Positions 35,659-48,039 of a DNA stretch of 64,000 bases are shown one piece after another. The notes under the pieces are model-generated. The model was not told where the DNA came from and ran no database searches. It was given only the letters and a program-made list of their open reading frames with translations. Source of the stretch: Gonapodya sp. JEL0774 (Eukaryota > Monoblepharomycota > Monoblepharidomycetes > Monoblepharidales > Gonapodyaceae); NCBI GenBank assembly GCA_027604505.1, contig JADIIX010000127.1:1-64000 (forward strand), written 5' to 3'. Within the stretch, counting starts at the first letter, position 1; every line of letters starts with the position of its first letter. Made by a program: the position numbers and the translations under genes.

Positions 35659-36374
35659 TCATGCATTCGCAGGATTGCTTGCACTCGTCTTCCAGTTCGC
35701 GGCGGCGACCTTGAATGCTTCCTGGAATGGTGCGAGGTAGGTGACAAATACGTAGAGGTTGAAGTTGGAGAGCAATGTACTGTATCAAGGACAAACCTTG
35801 TGACTTATTGTTGGAGTTTCTTTCTGTTGTAGCGAATGAGGTTGGAGTGAGGGATTCGAGGTGAGCAGTGATAGATTCTTGGTGAGCGACAATGGCATCC
35901 TCGCTCACCTTGACCTTTGCCAATTCCTCTGTAAGATGGCGCAAAAGGAGCAAGAGAGAAGATGAAATATCACGAGTGAGTGACTATTTGACCAACTAAT
36001 ACGTGGCGCGTGAATGAAAACGGGGGAAGTAAAATTACGTGCCTTTCATGAATCTGGGGATTTGTGAGATGTTTTTAAACAGTGAGACACTACATAAGAA
36101 GCAGATTAGGCTGATAGTGTGCTTACTTGTTGTAGAGCCTTAAGTGCACATCGATTCGGGTGAAAACGTTGGTTGGGGTGTGATAGTCAGAATGGAATTG
36201 AGCTGTGCACGTATTGATTGAAGTTGCGACCCTAGGAATCCAGACTCACGAAGGTTCTCTCGGGGCCCTTTCCTTCTTCTCCTTCTTGGGTCGGTCAGCT
36301 TTGGGTTTTGCTTCCTTGGGCTGGGAGGCAAAGTGGAGGAGATTTGTCAGGCCCACCGCGACGTAATCGCGCAT
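35659..36374 (-). CDS. Small conserved-looking protein, exon structure unresolved
   Basis: Coding pieces on the minus strand: 36374-36250 (MRDYVAVGLTNLLHFASQPK... ending PREPS before gtgagt), about 36202-36127 (NVFTRIDVHLRLYN), about 36089-36043 (VSLFKNISQIPRFMK), a coiled-coil-like frame starting at 35928 (EELAKVKVSEDAIVAHQESI) and a last exon ending at 35659 (FNLYVFVTYLAPFQEAFKVA). Each piece looks protein-coding and several boundaries have good splice sites, but phases do not agree with normal introns at two junctions (36250/36202 and near 35820). Only implausible gaps of 18 and 25 nt, or an 18-nt exon, restore frame. Either I have missed exons, or the sequence has indels, or the gene is decayed. 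No family recognised. Confidence 0.45.
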
Positions 36375-37313
36375 TTCGAAACAGAAACCGAAAAGAATGA
36401 GCATCAGAATTCGTTTTATCCTTGGATATCGCGGGATAAAACGAGCGATGTGGAATGTGGGATCAATTGGGCCGGCTTCAAGTGAAACAGCACGATTTGT
36501 CCGCGAGACACGGATCCGGACACGTCGATACAGAATCCCAGAGGGCGGCAGGTACGAATCGGTTCCTGTCGGTGATCGAGCGCAGACCTCGTCCCGCTCT
36601 TGCCGCTCCCGCCGCGCAAGATCCGCCCAGGAATCAGCGAAATGGTGAGAGTACCAGCGGATCGGATCCCGACACCGCAGACATCGAACATCGATGGCTC
36701 CATCTTGCTTCGATAATCTTGGAAAGGGCAGATAAAACTCACCATCGAAATGTACAGGCTGTTGCTAATTGGATAAAGGGCTGGGTCACGTTGCCACCCA
36801 CCGATTCCGAGCACCGTGCACGTTTGCCAGCCAGTCCGAAATCGCAGAGTGAGATAGTCACTCTGCAATGTCTCAAGTATTTACTGAACTATGAATGCTA
36901 AGAGACCACCATTCTGAATAAATCGAACATCAATTCAGGAATTCAGCAAAAAATTTATACACTACTTCCTTGTTAGATGATAAAGCGCGTCTTGAGTCCA
37001 AATAAATACATTATGATTTGGAAATTAATTATGGACGTCAAATGAGATTCGTGGACCACAGCCCTCAGGTTGACCCTTCCAAATCCGTAGATCCCGCCTT
37101 CCATCACAGAATTCCACCAACCTTAATCGTTTCGCCTTCTTCGCAAGCGCCCATTCTTCGGCTCTCTTGTATTGGAGCGTTCTCGGCGCACTCAAGTCGC
37201 CTTCCCGTCCGTGCTCTATTTTCACCGCCCTCCCATCATCTCGAACGCCGGCCAACTCACCCGCTCAAACGCGCGCCTAAACACCCTGCGAACGTATTGC
37301 TACGCGATTAATC
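36375..37313. other. Divergent intergenic region with one uncertain ORF
   Basis: Lies between the unresolved minus-strand gene and GSK3. A 148-aa plus-strand ORF at 36455-36901 (ending VTLQCLKYLLNYEC) has no recognisable domain and is overlapped by an equally long minus-strand ORF, so I do not call it a gene. The rest should contain the GSK3 promoter. Confidence 0.35.
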
Positions 37314-39262
37314 ATGTCTGCGAAGCGGAAGACTGCGGCAAACCCTGCAATCGAGGCTGCTGTGTCGACAACGGCGCAAGCGATGCGCGACTCCCAAAAG
37401 AACCTTGTCCAGTCGCAGCCGCCCGCACCCAGACCCGAACCAAACCAGCCATCGAACAGAGAGGACGATGTTAATTCGAGCTCGAGCAGCATAGTCAATG
37501 GAATCAGGCTAGCGAGTGCGTGAACAATGAGCTAACAATGCGACGCCTAGGACGCGTCGAAGTTGCCCGCTTCGTCTCATCTAACTTATTCTGCCCCAAA
37601 ATTAACATCATCTTCAATCTAGGTGAACCGGACTCATCTAAAGTTATGACTGTGCTCGCGAACGATGGCAATACTGGCGACGCAATCGATGTGGCATACT
37701 CCAACTACAAGGTCATCGGCAACGGCTCTTTTGGTGTAGTCTTCCAGGCAAAGCTTTTGCCGTCGAGTGACCTCATTGCAGTGAAGAAGGTCCTTCAAGA
37801 TAGAAGGTTTAAGGTGAGCATTCAAGATGGTGCAGAGGCCGGGTGATTGTCCCCAACAGTCCGCAATACTTCGTCTGCTCCTATTCAATCATTTTCTCTC
37901 TCTCACAATCGATTTACTGTTTCGTCATCTTTTCGTTGCATTGCAGAATCGTGAACTCCAAATCATGCGTCTCGTCAACCACCCAAATGTCGTCACCCTT
38001 CGATACTTTTTCTACTCTGCCGGCGACAAGAAAGACGAGGTGTTCCTCAATCTCTTACTTGATTTTGTTCCTGAAACAATCTACCGGGCCAGCCGTAACT
38101 TTACTAGGGTAAAACAGACGATGCCCATGCTGCTCATAAAAGTGAGTGTCTGAGTGTAATCACACTTAAATACTTGCCATGCATCGAAGTCCTTCCAAGC
38201 CACGTGCATTGCATTCTAAAGCAATGCAATGATTATTTTTGTCTCATCGCATCCTCTCTCTTCTTTTTTTAACCACACAAGCTCTACATGTACCAAGTCT
38301 TCCGTTCCCTCGCCTACATCCACTCCCTCGGTATCTGCCATCGAGACATTAAACCGCAAAATCTATTGCTGGATGCCCAGTCAGGAGTTCTCAAACTTTG
38401 TGATTTCGGAAGCGCAAAGATCCTCGTTCAAGGGGAACCCAACGTGTCGTACATTTGCTCGAGATACTACAGAGCACCAGAACTCATTTTCGGGGCCACG
38501 AACTACGGGTGTACAATTGGTGCGTTGCGGCTTATAAAATTATGAAGCAACAGGTTTCTAATTGCTTTACGGGTCGCATCTTCTTTGTGTGTTGAGCGCA
38601 GATGTGTGGTCTGCTGGTTGCGTCATGGCCGAGCTCATGTTAGGCCAGCCTCTCTTCCCCGGCGAGTCTGGTGTAGACCAACTTGTGGAGATTATCAAAG
38701 TGCTGGGCACCCCAACCCGCGATCAAATAAAGAGCATGAACCCCAACTACACCGAATACAAGTTCCCTCAGATTAAGGCGTGCGCATGGACAAAGGTGAG
38801 AGCTGAACGTTTTGTTTCGACCGTGATGGAAGGATTTATTTCTGACCCATCACCTGTATACGCGGATAATATTATCAGGTCTTCCGCAACCGACCAACAA
38901 CTCCCGAAGCCCTCGACCTTCTTTCCAAGCTTTTAGAATATACACCAATCACGCGTTATACCGCCATGGACGCCCTTGTGCACCCTTTCTTCGACGAGCT
39001 CCGCCAAGCTGGAACGAAAATGCCCTCTGGTCGGGATCTTCCCCCTCTCTTCGATTTCTCCCTCGCTGAATTGTCAGTCCGTCCGGATCTTGCGAAACGC
39101 CTTGTACCACCTCACGCTGAGCAGGCGCTTAGGGAACGCGGCTTGGACGTCAATTCGTTCACACCTGTTCCACTGCAAAATCCGGCAGTTGTGTCGGAGA
39201 GGAGTCAGAGCCTGGCGGGAAACCCGAATGTGGTGGTGGCGCCCAGAGAGAAGGAGGCTTGA
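37314..39262 (+). CDS. GSK3: Glycogen synthase kinase 3 (shaggy-type)
   Basis: Six exons: 37314-37515, 37623-37813, 37947-38141, 38282-38519, 38602-38795 and 38879-39262, encoding 467 aa. A polar N-terminal extension of about 95 residues precedes the kinase. Kinase motifs: glycine loop [14 protein letters not shown], Lys in LIAVKKVL, catalytic [18 protein letters not shown], and the GSK3-specific activation loop [20 protein letters not shown], whose tyrosine is the autophosphorylation site. The hinge region [20 protein letters not shown] and [20 protein letters not shown] are diagnostic of the subfamily. It phosphorylates primed Ser/Thr sites in stress, development and metabolism pathways. 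The arginines of the primed-phosphate pocket can be seen (R in QDRRF, R in SRYYRAPE region). Strong call. Confidence 0.97.
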
Positions 39263-39672
39263 GCATGTGTGTTGGACGCTTGAACTGGTGGAATGGCAGG
39301 GATATGTCATGAAGTCGTGAGGCGACTAAATGTTTGGCGGATGGAGGGAAAGTAACGGACGTAACAATGCAGGCACAGCGGGAGCACTTCGCACTCTGTA
39401 CATTCATATTTCCACTTGCGCACCTCTTTTTGGTGATGGCGGTGGTGGTTCGCAGGACAGGATCACCATTCTTTGTTTATACACCTGTTTTCACACACTT
39501 ACCCCTTTTAATGTTCCCCCAATATTCTTGTATGATTTGCACGTGCTTTCTGTACCATTATTTGGATGGGCTTCGCTTGGTTTGGGTATCACCGACAACG
39601 GATAAAAGTTTCTCTATTAATGTCAGATGTAGTGCGGAGGGCAGTCTAAGTAATTTTATAGAGATGATCATA
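39263..39672. other. Convergent 3' spacer, nothing seen
   Basis: Spacer between GSK3 (+) and the 280-aa protein (-). No supported feature. Confidence 0.55.
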
Positions 39673-40701
39673 TTAGAGAAGATACCCTAATTTAGATGCG
39701 ACTTTCGCACAATGACTGCAGGTCACGATCTCATCCTGTTTCTGTTCTCGATCGCTTCCTTCGTCATCGGTTACGGTGACTGTGATTGCTGGGGTTATGG
39801 GCATTCACTGGCGGGACCCTACTCAAGCAATCGCCTACACCATCCTCGATGTTTTTGTCTCTTGTACGAGAGAGCCTCCCAAAAGCACGCTGGCGCTCAC
39901 GGTCCGCGATAGAATCGTGAAACGGTTCACGACTAAGGCGTTCCTGAATAGGCAAAATGGCGAATATATTGGTGATGGTTCACCGTCGTCAGTCTCTCAC
40001 TCGACATCGAAGCTCACCATTTCTGTGACGTGCCATTCCCCATACCGCTTGGCAGTATCCACTGATTCATTCGGGCTACTTCGAGGCTCCAGTGCTTTCA
40101 TTCGCTCCTTGGAGCTGGACAAAGATGTTGCCTGGAAGATGACATTGGTCGGTCTATAAAGTTGCCAGTTGCAGCGGAAGCGGCGGTTGGGGTGGCTGTT
40201 CTTTGGCGTGAGATCCTCTGGTTGGGGGAACGAACGTTCGAGCTCGTTGGGGAAAGGGAAGTGTGTCGGTCGAGCCGGAGGAAGCGATGGGCTAGAAGGA
40301 CTCAAGTCTAGTGACTGGATGCCAAAGGTACTGATCCATCAACCAACTCACGACTTGGATTTCGATTTATAGTAGCTCGAAGAAGAACGTTCATTGATCA
40401 CCGTCCCGTTTGCGACTGCTGGCGAGGAGCGATCGGACTTTCCCTCCACCTGTCCCTCGGTACATTCAGGCCAAGTTAAATAGTCTTTGAAGCTCTTTGG
40501 AGGATTCGCAAGCTCCGATTTGGCAAGACAAAAGCGAGGTCCAGGGATCTCGGGGCCACTGTGGGCAACCATGTTCTTTGTTGTTTGATTGGAGCGAGGA
40601 GTGGGGATGGTTTTCGTTGCACATGCAGCCAAGACAAAACCGCCATTTTGATTCGGGTCATAAATGCCCACACTATTCGGAATGATGGCATCAAAATACA
40701 T
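39673..40701 (-). CDS. Protein of unknown function, 280 aa
   Basis: Four exons on the minus strand: 40701-40352, 40300-40018, 39943-39841 and 39779-39673; phases agree and the length is divisible by three. The N-terminus starts MYFDAIIPNSVGIYDPNQNG. A proline/serine-rich middle follows, then WQLYRPTNVIFQATSL. The C-terminal part is charged and helical (ERLSREPFHDSIADRERQRA) and ends with a CxxC pair in IVTCSHCAKVASKLGYLL. One CxxC is too little to claim a zinc finger. No family recognised. Same orientation as the acyl-CoA synthetase, whose stop codon lies 132 bp upstream of this start. Confidence 0.6.
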
Positions 40702-40833
40702 TGTCGAATCTCATTAATTTCACTGTAACGCAATTTCCCTGCTAAGTCCCATCACTCCCTCATTAAACAAGCGGAAGAAAGTGAGTCAAGCACCTCACAT
40801 ACAGGCGAGGTTAAAGTCCGTTCTTGTTCGGTC

Positions 40834-43800
40834 CTACGCTGACTTCGCGTGAGCAGCCACGGCTGGAGCTGGGGTCGAGGATTGCGCTTTGGGTGACGCA
40901 ATAGAGTATCCAGTTCGCTTCTCATAGTCAAAGAGTCGCTCCATATCGATCAGAGGTTGTGCGTCCTCAATAGTGGCCGGAAACACGTAGCTGGTGCCGT
41001 TAACGATACTGCGCATCGTCTGTCAGGTAAGACCGAGCATACATTGACATGACGGAAACATATGAATTGTGTCATGAGTACCTACTTTTCTCAGAATCTT
41101 TCCACTCCTCGTCTTGGGTAAACGCTCGACCACGTAAACTTTGCTAAAGCACGCAAAAGCTCCGATGTGACTCCGAATGGATCGAATAAGTTCCTTCTCC
41201 ATCTGCTCGGGAGTAGCTTCAGATCCAGACTTAAGCACAACAAACCCAAGGGGAGCCTCTCCCTTCAATTTGTCAGCAACTCCAATGACAGCAGTGTCGG
41301 CGACCTAAAAGCGATCATATTGTCAGCACTGAGCCTACAAAAGTCCCAGACGCATTTCTCGAGGACCAGTAACATGCACTACTCACGTCTGGGTGCTCGC
41401 TGACTATCTCCTCCATTTGCCCTGTGCTCAGTCGATGACCCGCAACGTTAATGATATCATCTGTTCTGCCCATCACGTTGAGGTACCCGTCCGCGTCGAA
41501 CATGCCTGCATCTGTGGTGTCATAAAAGCCTTCGAACCTCTTCAAATAAGATTTTTGATAGCCTGCTTCGTTCTGCATGTAGTCGCAAAATTTGTCAGTC
41601 ATGACGATGCCACCCTGCTTGCGAGGAACATGAGGCACGAGAAAAATTTGAAATACCCACATTGTATAGTGTTCTGAAGACACCTGGCGGTAGTGGCAGT
41701 TGCACCACGATACCTCCCATTTCTTCTTGATTCGCAAACTCGTAAGTGATTTTCTTTCCCGCCGCTTCTGCCGCCTCGGCCTCCTCCTCAGTCGGTGGAA
41801 GGATAACCTTGATATCTGCGACCAACACAAAGTTCTTGACTCCGGCGCCACGCAAATCAATGACTATACCTTACCATAACCCGGCATGGGTAACCCCGCC
41901 GATCCTATTTTGACTGGGGCACTGGGGACACCCGGTAAATCGCTGTACGATTTCTCCAGCCCCTGGCATACTCCAGCGATGGGCCAACCGGTTTCGGTTT
42001 GCCACCAATTGTCCACGACGGGAACACCAAGAATGGCTGCGTACTAACAGCAGCAAAAAACAATGTTCAGCCAAGTTGTGGACAATCGCCAGAGAAACAT
42101 CGTACGGGCGTTGCAACTAACGTGATTCGCGGTGTCGGTATCGCAGCGCTCACCCGCCACGAACATTGTCCGCAGTGAGGAAATGTCGTACATACGAATG
42201 TAGTGGTCGTGCGGGTCGGCCCCCTTGATGGCACGCAGGGCGGTGGGGGCGGTGAAGAGCGTGGAAATCTGCGAAAAGGTGGGCAGAGTAGTGAACGTGC
42301 AACAATCTGAAAAATAGCGACAAATGAAAAAAGCGGAAGTCCAGCGCTCACTTTGTGCTCCTCAATCATTCTCCAGAAAGCGCCTGGATTCGGGGTAACC
42401 GGCTTTCCCTCATAACATACTGTGGTGCACCCGTGCATGAGCGGTGCGTACACAATGAATGTGTGCCCTACGACCCATCCCATGTCCGAAGCCGCAAAAA
42501 CAACTTCTCCCGGGTCAACGCCATAAAAATGTTTGGTCGCCCACTTAAGCGCCACAGCGTGGCCACCGTTCTCGCGGACGACCCCTTTTGGGGTGCCTGT
42601 GGTTCCACTACAGAGCGATTGGTCGGTGGGATGAGACTTGTGTGACCACAGAGTTAAATACAGGAGAACCCTATAATCTCACCTCGTGTACAGCACATAC
42701 AGCGGGTCGTCCGAATTGCACCACACATATGGGACCTTCTTTTGCGGATTGGCTGCCTTCCATTTCTTAACCTCTCCCTGCCATTCCACCTCTCCTTTCG
42801 TTGGATCCAACACTGCCGGCACGGATGGTCGCTGAAAAACTATAGTCTTTGAGACTTTGTGTGCTGAGTGAGTGTAAGCTTCTTGCACGAGAGGGAGGTA
42901 GGGAATAACGCGGGAGGGCTCAATGCCGCAAGACGCGGTGAGGATGATTTTGGGCTTGCAGTCGTCGATGCGTTTGGCACTGACATGCCATTCAGGGGTA
43001 TGGCATCAAGGTTTGGATTGTGTTAAAGTTCGGCCTCGAATATAATCAATTAGGCAGACCCCAATCCGGCGCAACTCACAGCTCTTTTGGTGCGAACCCT
43101 CCAAACACGACCGAATGAATTGCCCCAATTTTTGCACAAGCCAGCATCGCAACCATACCCTCGATGATCATGGGCATATATATGATGACGGTGTCGCCTT
43201 TGCTTACTCCGTGGTCCTGGTGAGGTACGCGAGGGGAGCCGAACAGTGGGGTTATATCCAAGGAGAAACAGTGAAGAAGCCCTCCTCCGGCGGACTTACG
43301 ATAAGGACACCAGAGAGGGTGTTCACAAGTTCATCAAGTTTGGCGTAGGTGACGGTTTTGCGTGAATTGGTGTAGGCCGAATCTGAGTTACGGCAAATCG
43401 TAATATTTAATCACCCAAAGTATCACGCACAGCCCTCTCAACCAGCACAGAGATGTCTTCTGCCGTGATTTGGCGTAAACTTGGTAGAAGTACTTACCCC
43501 AAATTACAGCTGGCTGGTTCCCACGCCCTTCGTCGATGTTCTTCTGCAGGCAGTTGAACGCAGTGTTGATCTTGCCACCATCGAACCAGCGATACTTTAA
43601 CGAACAGCAACCACAGGTTGATTAGTCTCGTGCACGTAGCACCACGAACAGTACTGTCATCTATACCTTTCCATCTGGAGTCTTCTCGGATGGGGTATAG
43701 ATACTGGTGGGGAACTTGTGCCACTTAACATCGAGCTACAAAGTGGGACCGTGTATGAATGCCGACAAGTGTGATAGCACATGAATGAATCAGCGGCCAT

Positions 43801-44189
43801 CATGGAGCAATCAACAAAAGATGTTTGTGCTCATAAATAATGTGCTGTTGGGACGATCTTTTGAGAAGCAAATCATGACTCACAGCCGCCTGGCCCCAGA
43901 AGCCATCCTTGTCTGAGAGCGAAAACGCATGTACTTCTTTCTGCAATACACGGTGATCACGATGGACGAGTCTTTTTGGTTGTTGAAGGCCAAGAGGGGA
44001 AAGAATTAGTGAGGTTCTGATGGGCAGGGTGAGGACCACAGATGGCGAAGGGGTAGCAGAAGCCGCACGCGACAAGGATGAGACGCTGGCTCGCGGTTGC
44101 CGTACTAAAGTAGGTTGGTTGATCGCACATGCTGCTCGAAGAGCGGTTGCTGGGGATGCTGAAGTAGATTTGGCGAGCGAAGAGGCCAT
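40834..44189 (-). CDS. ACSS3: Short-chain acyl-CoA synthetase (ACSS3 / propionate-CoA ligase type)
   Basis: Thirteen exons on the minus strand: 44189-43884, 43735-43667, 43594-43498, 43382-43300, 43216-43080, 42979-42683, 42607-42352, 42268-42122, 42043-41875, 41815-41661, 41614-41387, 41304-41086 and 41019-40834; total 782 aa. Motifs: P-loop [70 protein letters not shown] and the catalytic lysine in [11 protein letters not shown]. The family activates acetate or propionate to acyl-CoA through an acyl-AMP. The first 80 or so residues ([20 protein letters not shown]) are rich in A, S, R and lack acids, as in a mitochondrial presequence. A lysine/alanine/glutamate-rich insertion sits near 41720-41800. 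TTDAG in place of the TGD of acetyl-CoA synthetase is normal for the ACSS3 branch. Its 5' end lies 567 bp from the 3' end of the carnitine acyltransferase, same strand. Confidence 0.93.
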
Positions 44190-44756
44190 AAATGCTGTCC
44201 TATTGCAGAGTCTGATCAGGCACGAGATCCGGGAGAACACGGCGACGTTTGAACAAGATAAAATAGATTTCAGGTCATTTAAATTACTGGGTTCAGCTCT
44301 CAGGCAGCTCAATTCACGGCTCGATTCGGTGCCGACAAGGAGACGGATACCCCGACAACATCATGCCATCCAGTGTACTCACGCGGTGTCCACGCGGATA
44401 AAGGCGAAGCTTTCTGAATGTTCTTCGAAATGGGATCGTTTGAACCAACTTTTTGGCTTTGATTCTTTGGATGGGGTTTACATACGACGGTGACGGTGAA
44501 CTCATGGCATGAATTCTGTGGGCCAGCCCAGTGACACATCCCGGAGGCATTCTGGTCGTCCCCCACTTGCATCGTCATTCCATTCGGGATAATCCGGGAA
44601 ATTTAAGTAGCAAAAAGTATCGAGACAATGGTGTAAAACATATGCTAATTGGGATGAGTAACTAAATTGTGTTAATGTTATAAATTACAGAGCTTAGCGA
44701 GGGAAGTGGGTGATCGCACAATAGTAGACTCAGAGTGTTGCGTTTGGATTCTCCTC
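44190..44756. other. Intergenic, presumptive ACSS3 promoter
   Basis: Spacer upstream of the acyl-CoA synthetase start and downstream of the carnitine acyltransferase stop. Minus-strand frames continue upstream of ATG 44189 but look non-coding. Confidence 0.45.
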
Positions 44757-47700
44757 TTACAACCAAGACAACCCAAACATTTTCCTCACCACGTCCACCA
44801 AGTTTGTACCCACTCCACCAGCTGTCGCACGGTTCTCCTTTACGTCCACATAGGCGAGGCCTTCTAACACCCCTTCGTCCTCGTTTAAAACCATTTCTGA
44901 TAATACGTGGCGCGGAGGGTATGCCAGTGACAGTCCAAGTGATTCGTTCGTGATACCCGGCGTTGCAGCAGTTTCAATATGTCTCATGGACGCTTCGATG
45001 CTTGACGATATCTGAGGTTCCAACACAGACCTACGGTGCCCCGGTCGATGATGGTGGTGGAACGACTCTGAAGCTGACACTTCGTGGGAGGCTTGGGCCA
45101 CATCTCTGCTGAAATAGTGCTCGAGTGGGGGGGGTGCGGTGGCACGAGACGGAGGGCGGGGGGAAGTCGATGTCCGAGAAGGTCCAATGAGGGATTCCGG
45201 TTCAGTGGTGAAGCGGGCAATCCCGGTTGAAGCCATGGGCCTAGGTTTGACGAGCTCCGGAGGAGGAGCAGACGGGGGTTTTGCAATGCCAAAAGCGGGA
45301 ACTGTTTGCAGCGGTGGTGTTTTCTGTAATTGTATGTCTTCATTGTTCATCACCCTCCTGAGTTCCTCTTCGGCATCCTTGGCCCGCTTCTCGCTCTCAA
45401 GTGTCTCCTTCGCCTCAACCCATTGTTCCATTACTTCACCCATCTCATCTAGTGCCTCTTCCAAGAAATGCCGGAATCGGGCAACTCTGTTGGGTTGGAG
45501 GGGTGTCCCATTAGATTCCCGGAAATCTTCGAACCCATATCCACCCGTTAAACCAGTTACATTGAACCAGTATGAGTCAGGGCGCACCTGGTCAAAGTAA
45601 AGCCTAGCCGTGAAATTGGAAAATGAAAGGCATCAACAACACATGAACCTACCATGTACGCAACCCCAAAACCGTCTGGCGCTACTTCGCCCCACCCGTA
45701 ACCCGTAAACCAATCTGACGGAATCTGACTAGTTGACAAGGTCCAGTGCTTGCTCAGCGCATAAGCCGGATCTTTGAAAAATTCGGGAATTGGTTCATCT
45801 GGGTAGAGGAGCAGGCGCAGTCCAAGAAGGTGGCGGTCGATGCCGTTGCCAGATTGGCACGACGCCATGTACGAGGATTGAGCCTGACATGCGGATGAAA
45901 GGAGCCTGGCTTTTTCGAAGATCTGGAGTGCATGACAGTGAGCCACTCTTCCACAAGCAGGTACGTGGTCACGTCACAACATCAGAGGAGCACTCACGTC
46001 TTCTTCATCATCCCAATTCTTCACAAAATCCACACTCTCCCTTGATACACTCCTGCAAGTTTCCGTCCTCCCCCAGGCATATCTTCTCATCCCCGCCGTT
46101 TCGTACACAGCTACCCAGGACCCGTACATTCGGTAATACGCCAGTTGGATCGCCATTTGCGCGTACGCATCTGGGGAAACCTTGAACTTCTTTACGATAT
46201 CTTTTCCGTAACGAGAATAACGGAGGGTGGAAAGCGTGTGGCGGCTGACAAGAGCATGAAAGGTCACGCTGGCATCGGAGATCACGTGAGTTAAGGCAGG
46301 AGATTGCTCAAAGTGAAGAAGAGTGGGTTCAGGAAGGTCGGGGTTCGAAGGGGTTGGTGGGGTAGAGAAGTCGAGGCCGTTCTTGGCTATGCTGCACACA
46401 GTCCAAACAGGCATAGAGAGAATTAGACACGATGTCACTCCACCAGTTCAGCAATTCCACTTTCCATAAAAACAAAACCCACGTTTCGCACACAAACTCC
46501 CCCAATGTCCCCGTCGGGGTTGCGTCCATCATACTGTGCTCCCCAAGAAAGCCAGCCTTTCCATTCGCAGCCACGATAAACTGGCACGTCTTATCAAACC
46601 AACGATTCTCTCCTCGCCCATGCCACATTAGACGTGCAACCTCCTCATTTGTCACAGGAGTATCGTCGTCCAAACACACCATGAACACCGACGACTCGAT
46701 GGCGTGTAGGTGACTCGCATGAGTAGGGTCACTCGATTTAAGCATTGCATGGTTGGCAGTCCAGTTGTCACGGTCATCAGAAGTCAAGATGCCCACCGCG
46801 GGGAAAGCCTCCGGATCTCTTTCCAGGATATTGTCTGTTTCGGTCATGATCCGCGATAGCTGATGTGCGACCTCGTGAGTGGTAAGTTGCCGTTTACCAC
46901 CCACTCCATCATCGACCATCATATCGAACGTCCAGAAGGCGTTACGCCGGGCAACAGCCACATGGGTGTTGACTTCGGGGTCGGCGCAAGCGGCGTAGTC
47001 AGATGGGATTGCAGGCATGCGACAAGAATTGAAGAGGTAGCGATATTGGTGAGGGCAGAGGGGCACGTTGCGCATCGTGTCAGGTGGGAGTTTACCACTT
47101 TCGAGGAGTCGGTAGAGGTTGGCCCAGTAAGGTCAGGGCAACAGAGGCTCGCATTTTCGGCTTAAGAGTCACCTGTAAAGCCTATTTCTGAACTCATACG
47201 CAGCGCTGGTGATCGTAGCGGCCCGAAGAGCTTGGCTCTTACGCCGCTTGTCGTCCGGGAACGAGAAAAAGTAAGAGACATTGATCACGACAGGTTCGCG
47301 GAATCTGATTGTGGAAGGTGAGACAAAGCTACGCGAATGAATGAGGTCCGCGGTGCTTACTGGAGATAGGAGTACTCATTCCACCAATCGCTACATGCAG
47401 TTCAACGGAGGGACCACATGAAAAGACAGATGGGGTCAACACCACCTGACATCGAGATGAGATATCAACTCACATCAACCAGTTGTTCCTGGTTGGTAAG
47501 GCAATTCCCTTTTCGTCCTTCCTCAATTCGGGTAGGAACTTGTTCGGCCCGAGCTCATTCGCCATCTTGGCTCTCTCAAGTAACCTCTTTTGCAAGGTGG
47601 GACCAAGCCCTCCTCGGGAATCATCCAGGAACTGTTCTGCAATATCCTGTGTGCGCTGAAAGTCTGCTTCGTTCACAAGTGGAGACACTGTGAGGAGATA

Positions 47701-48039
47701 TTTGTCCACCGTGTCCTGAAGATTTGGAACAGGCAGCGTAGGCAAGCTGGTTATGAGTTTGTGATCACGGGTAAAAGGTGTGTGTGAGGGAAGTGGGAAG
47801 GATTTTATCAAAGTGGAGCCTTCAGGAGGCTGGTATGTGGTGAGAACGATTGGTGCTGGCGACGGCGAATCCGATTTTCTTCCTCCACCAGCAGCCAATG
47901 ACACCGATGAAGAACCTCGTCGAAGAGGGGAGCTAGTTCCAGGCGTGGAAGGGCGGCGGTTTGAAGGTTTTGATTGTTCCACCCCATCCGTTGACGGAGC
48001 CGGTGTCAACGCGAGCTGCTGCTGCTGAAACCCTGGCAT
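44757..48039 (-). CDS. Carnitine O-acyltransferase with long N- and C-terminal extensions
   Basis: Seven exons on the minus strand: 48039-47474, 47390-47361, 47304-47173, 47097-46483, 46391-45998, 45922-45653 and 45587-44757, encoding 945 aa against roughly 600-670 for the family. Exon 2 is only 30 nt. Core motifs: SLPTLPVPNLQDTVDKYL at the start of the fold, RNNWLIDWWNEYSYLQFREP, catalytic His in GFLGEHSMMDATPTG, CoA-site SRYGKDIVKKFKVSPDAYAQ, carnitine-site YETAGMRRYAWGRTE and GYGWGEVAPDGFGVAYM. It transfers acetyl or other short acyl groups between CoA and carnitine. The first 75 residues and the last 220 or so are low-complexity (S, P, T, H rich) and have no counterpart in known enzymes that I recall. 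The C-terminus ends VVRKMFGLSWL, not a peroxisomal SKL signal. Confidence 0.9.

Noticed and set aside
36416-36868. 150-aa minus-strand ORF opposite a 148-aa plus-strand ORF
   Set aside because: Mutually overlapping ORFs of equal size without domains or splice context; neither can be preferred.
44020-44493. 157-aa plus-strand ORF upstream of the acyl-CoA synthetase
   Set aside because: Its first part is antisense to the synthetase presequence exon and the composition is non-specific.
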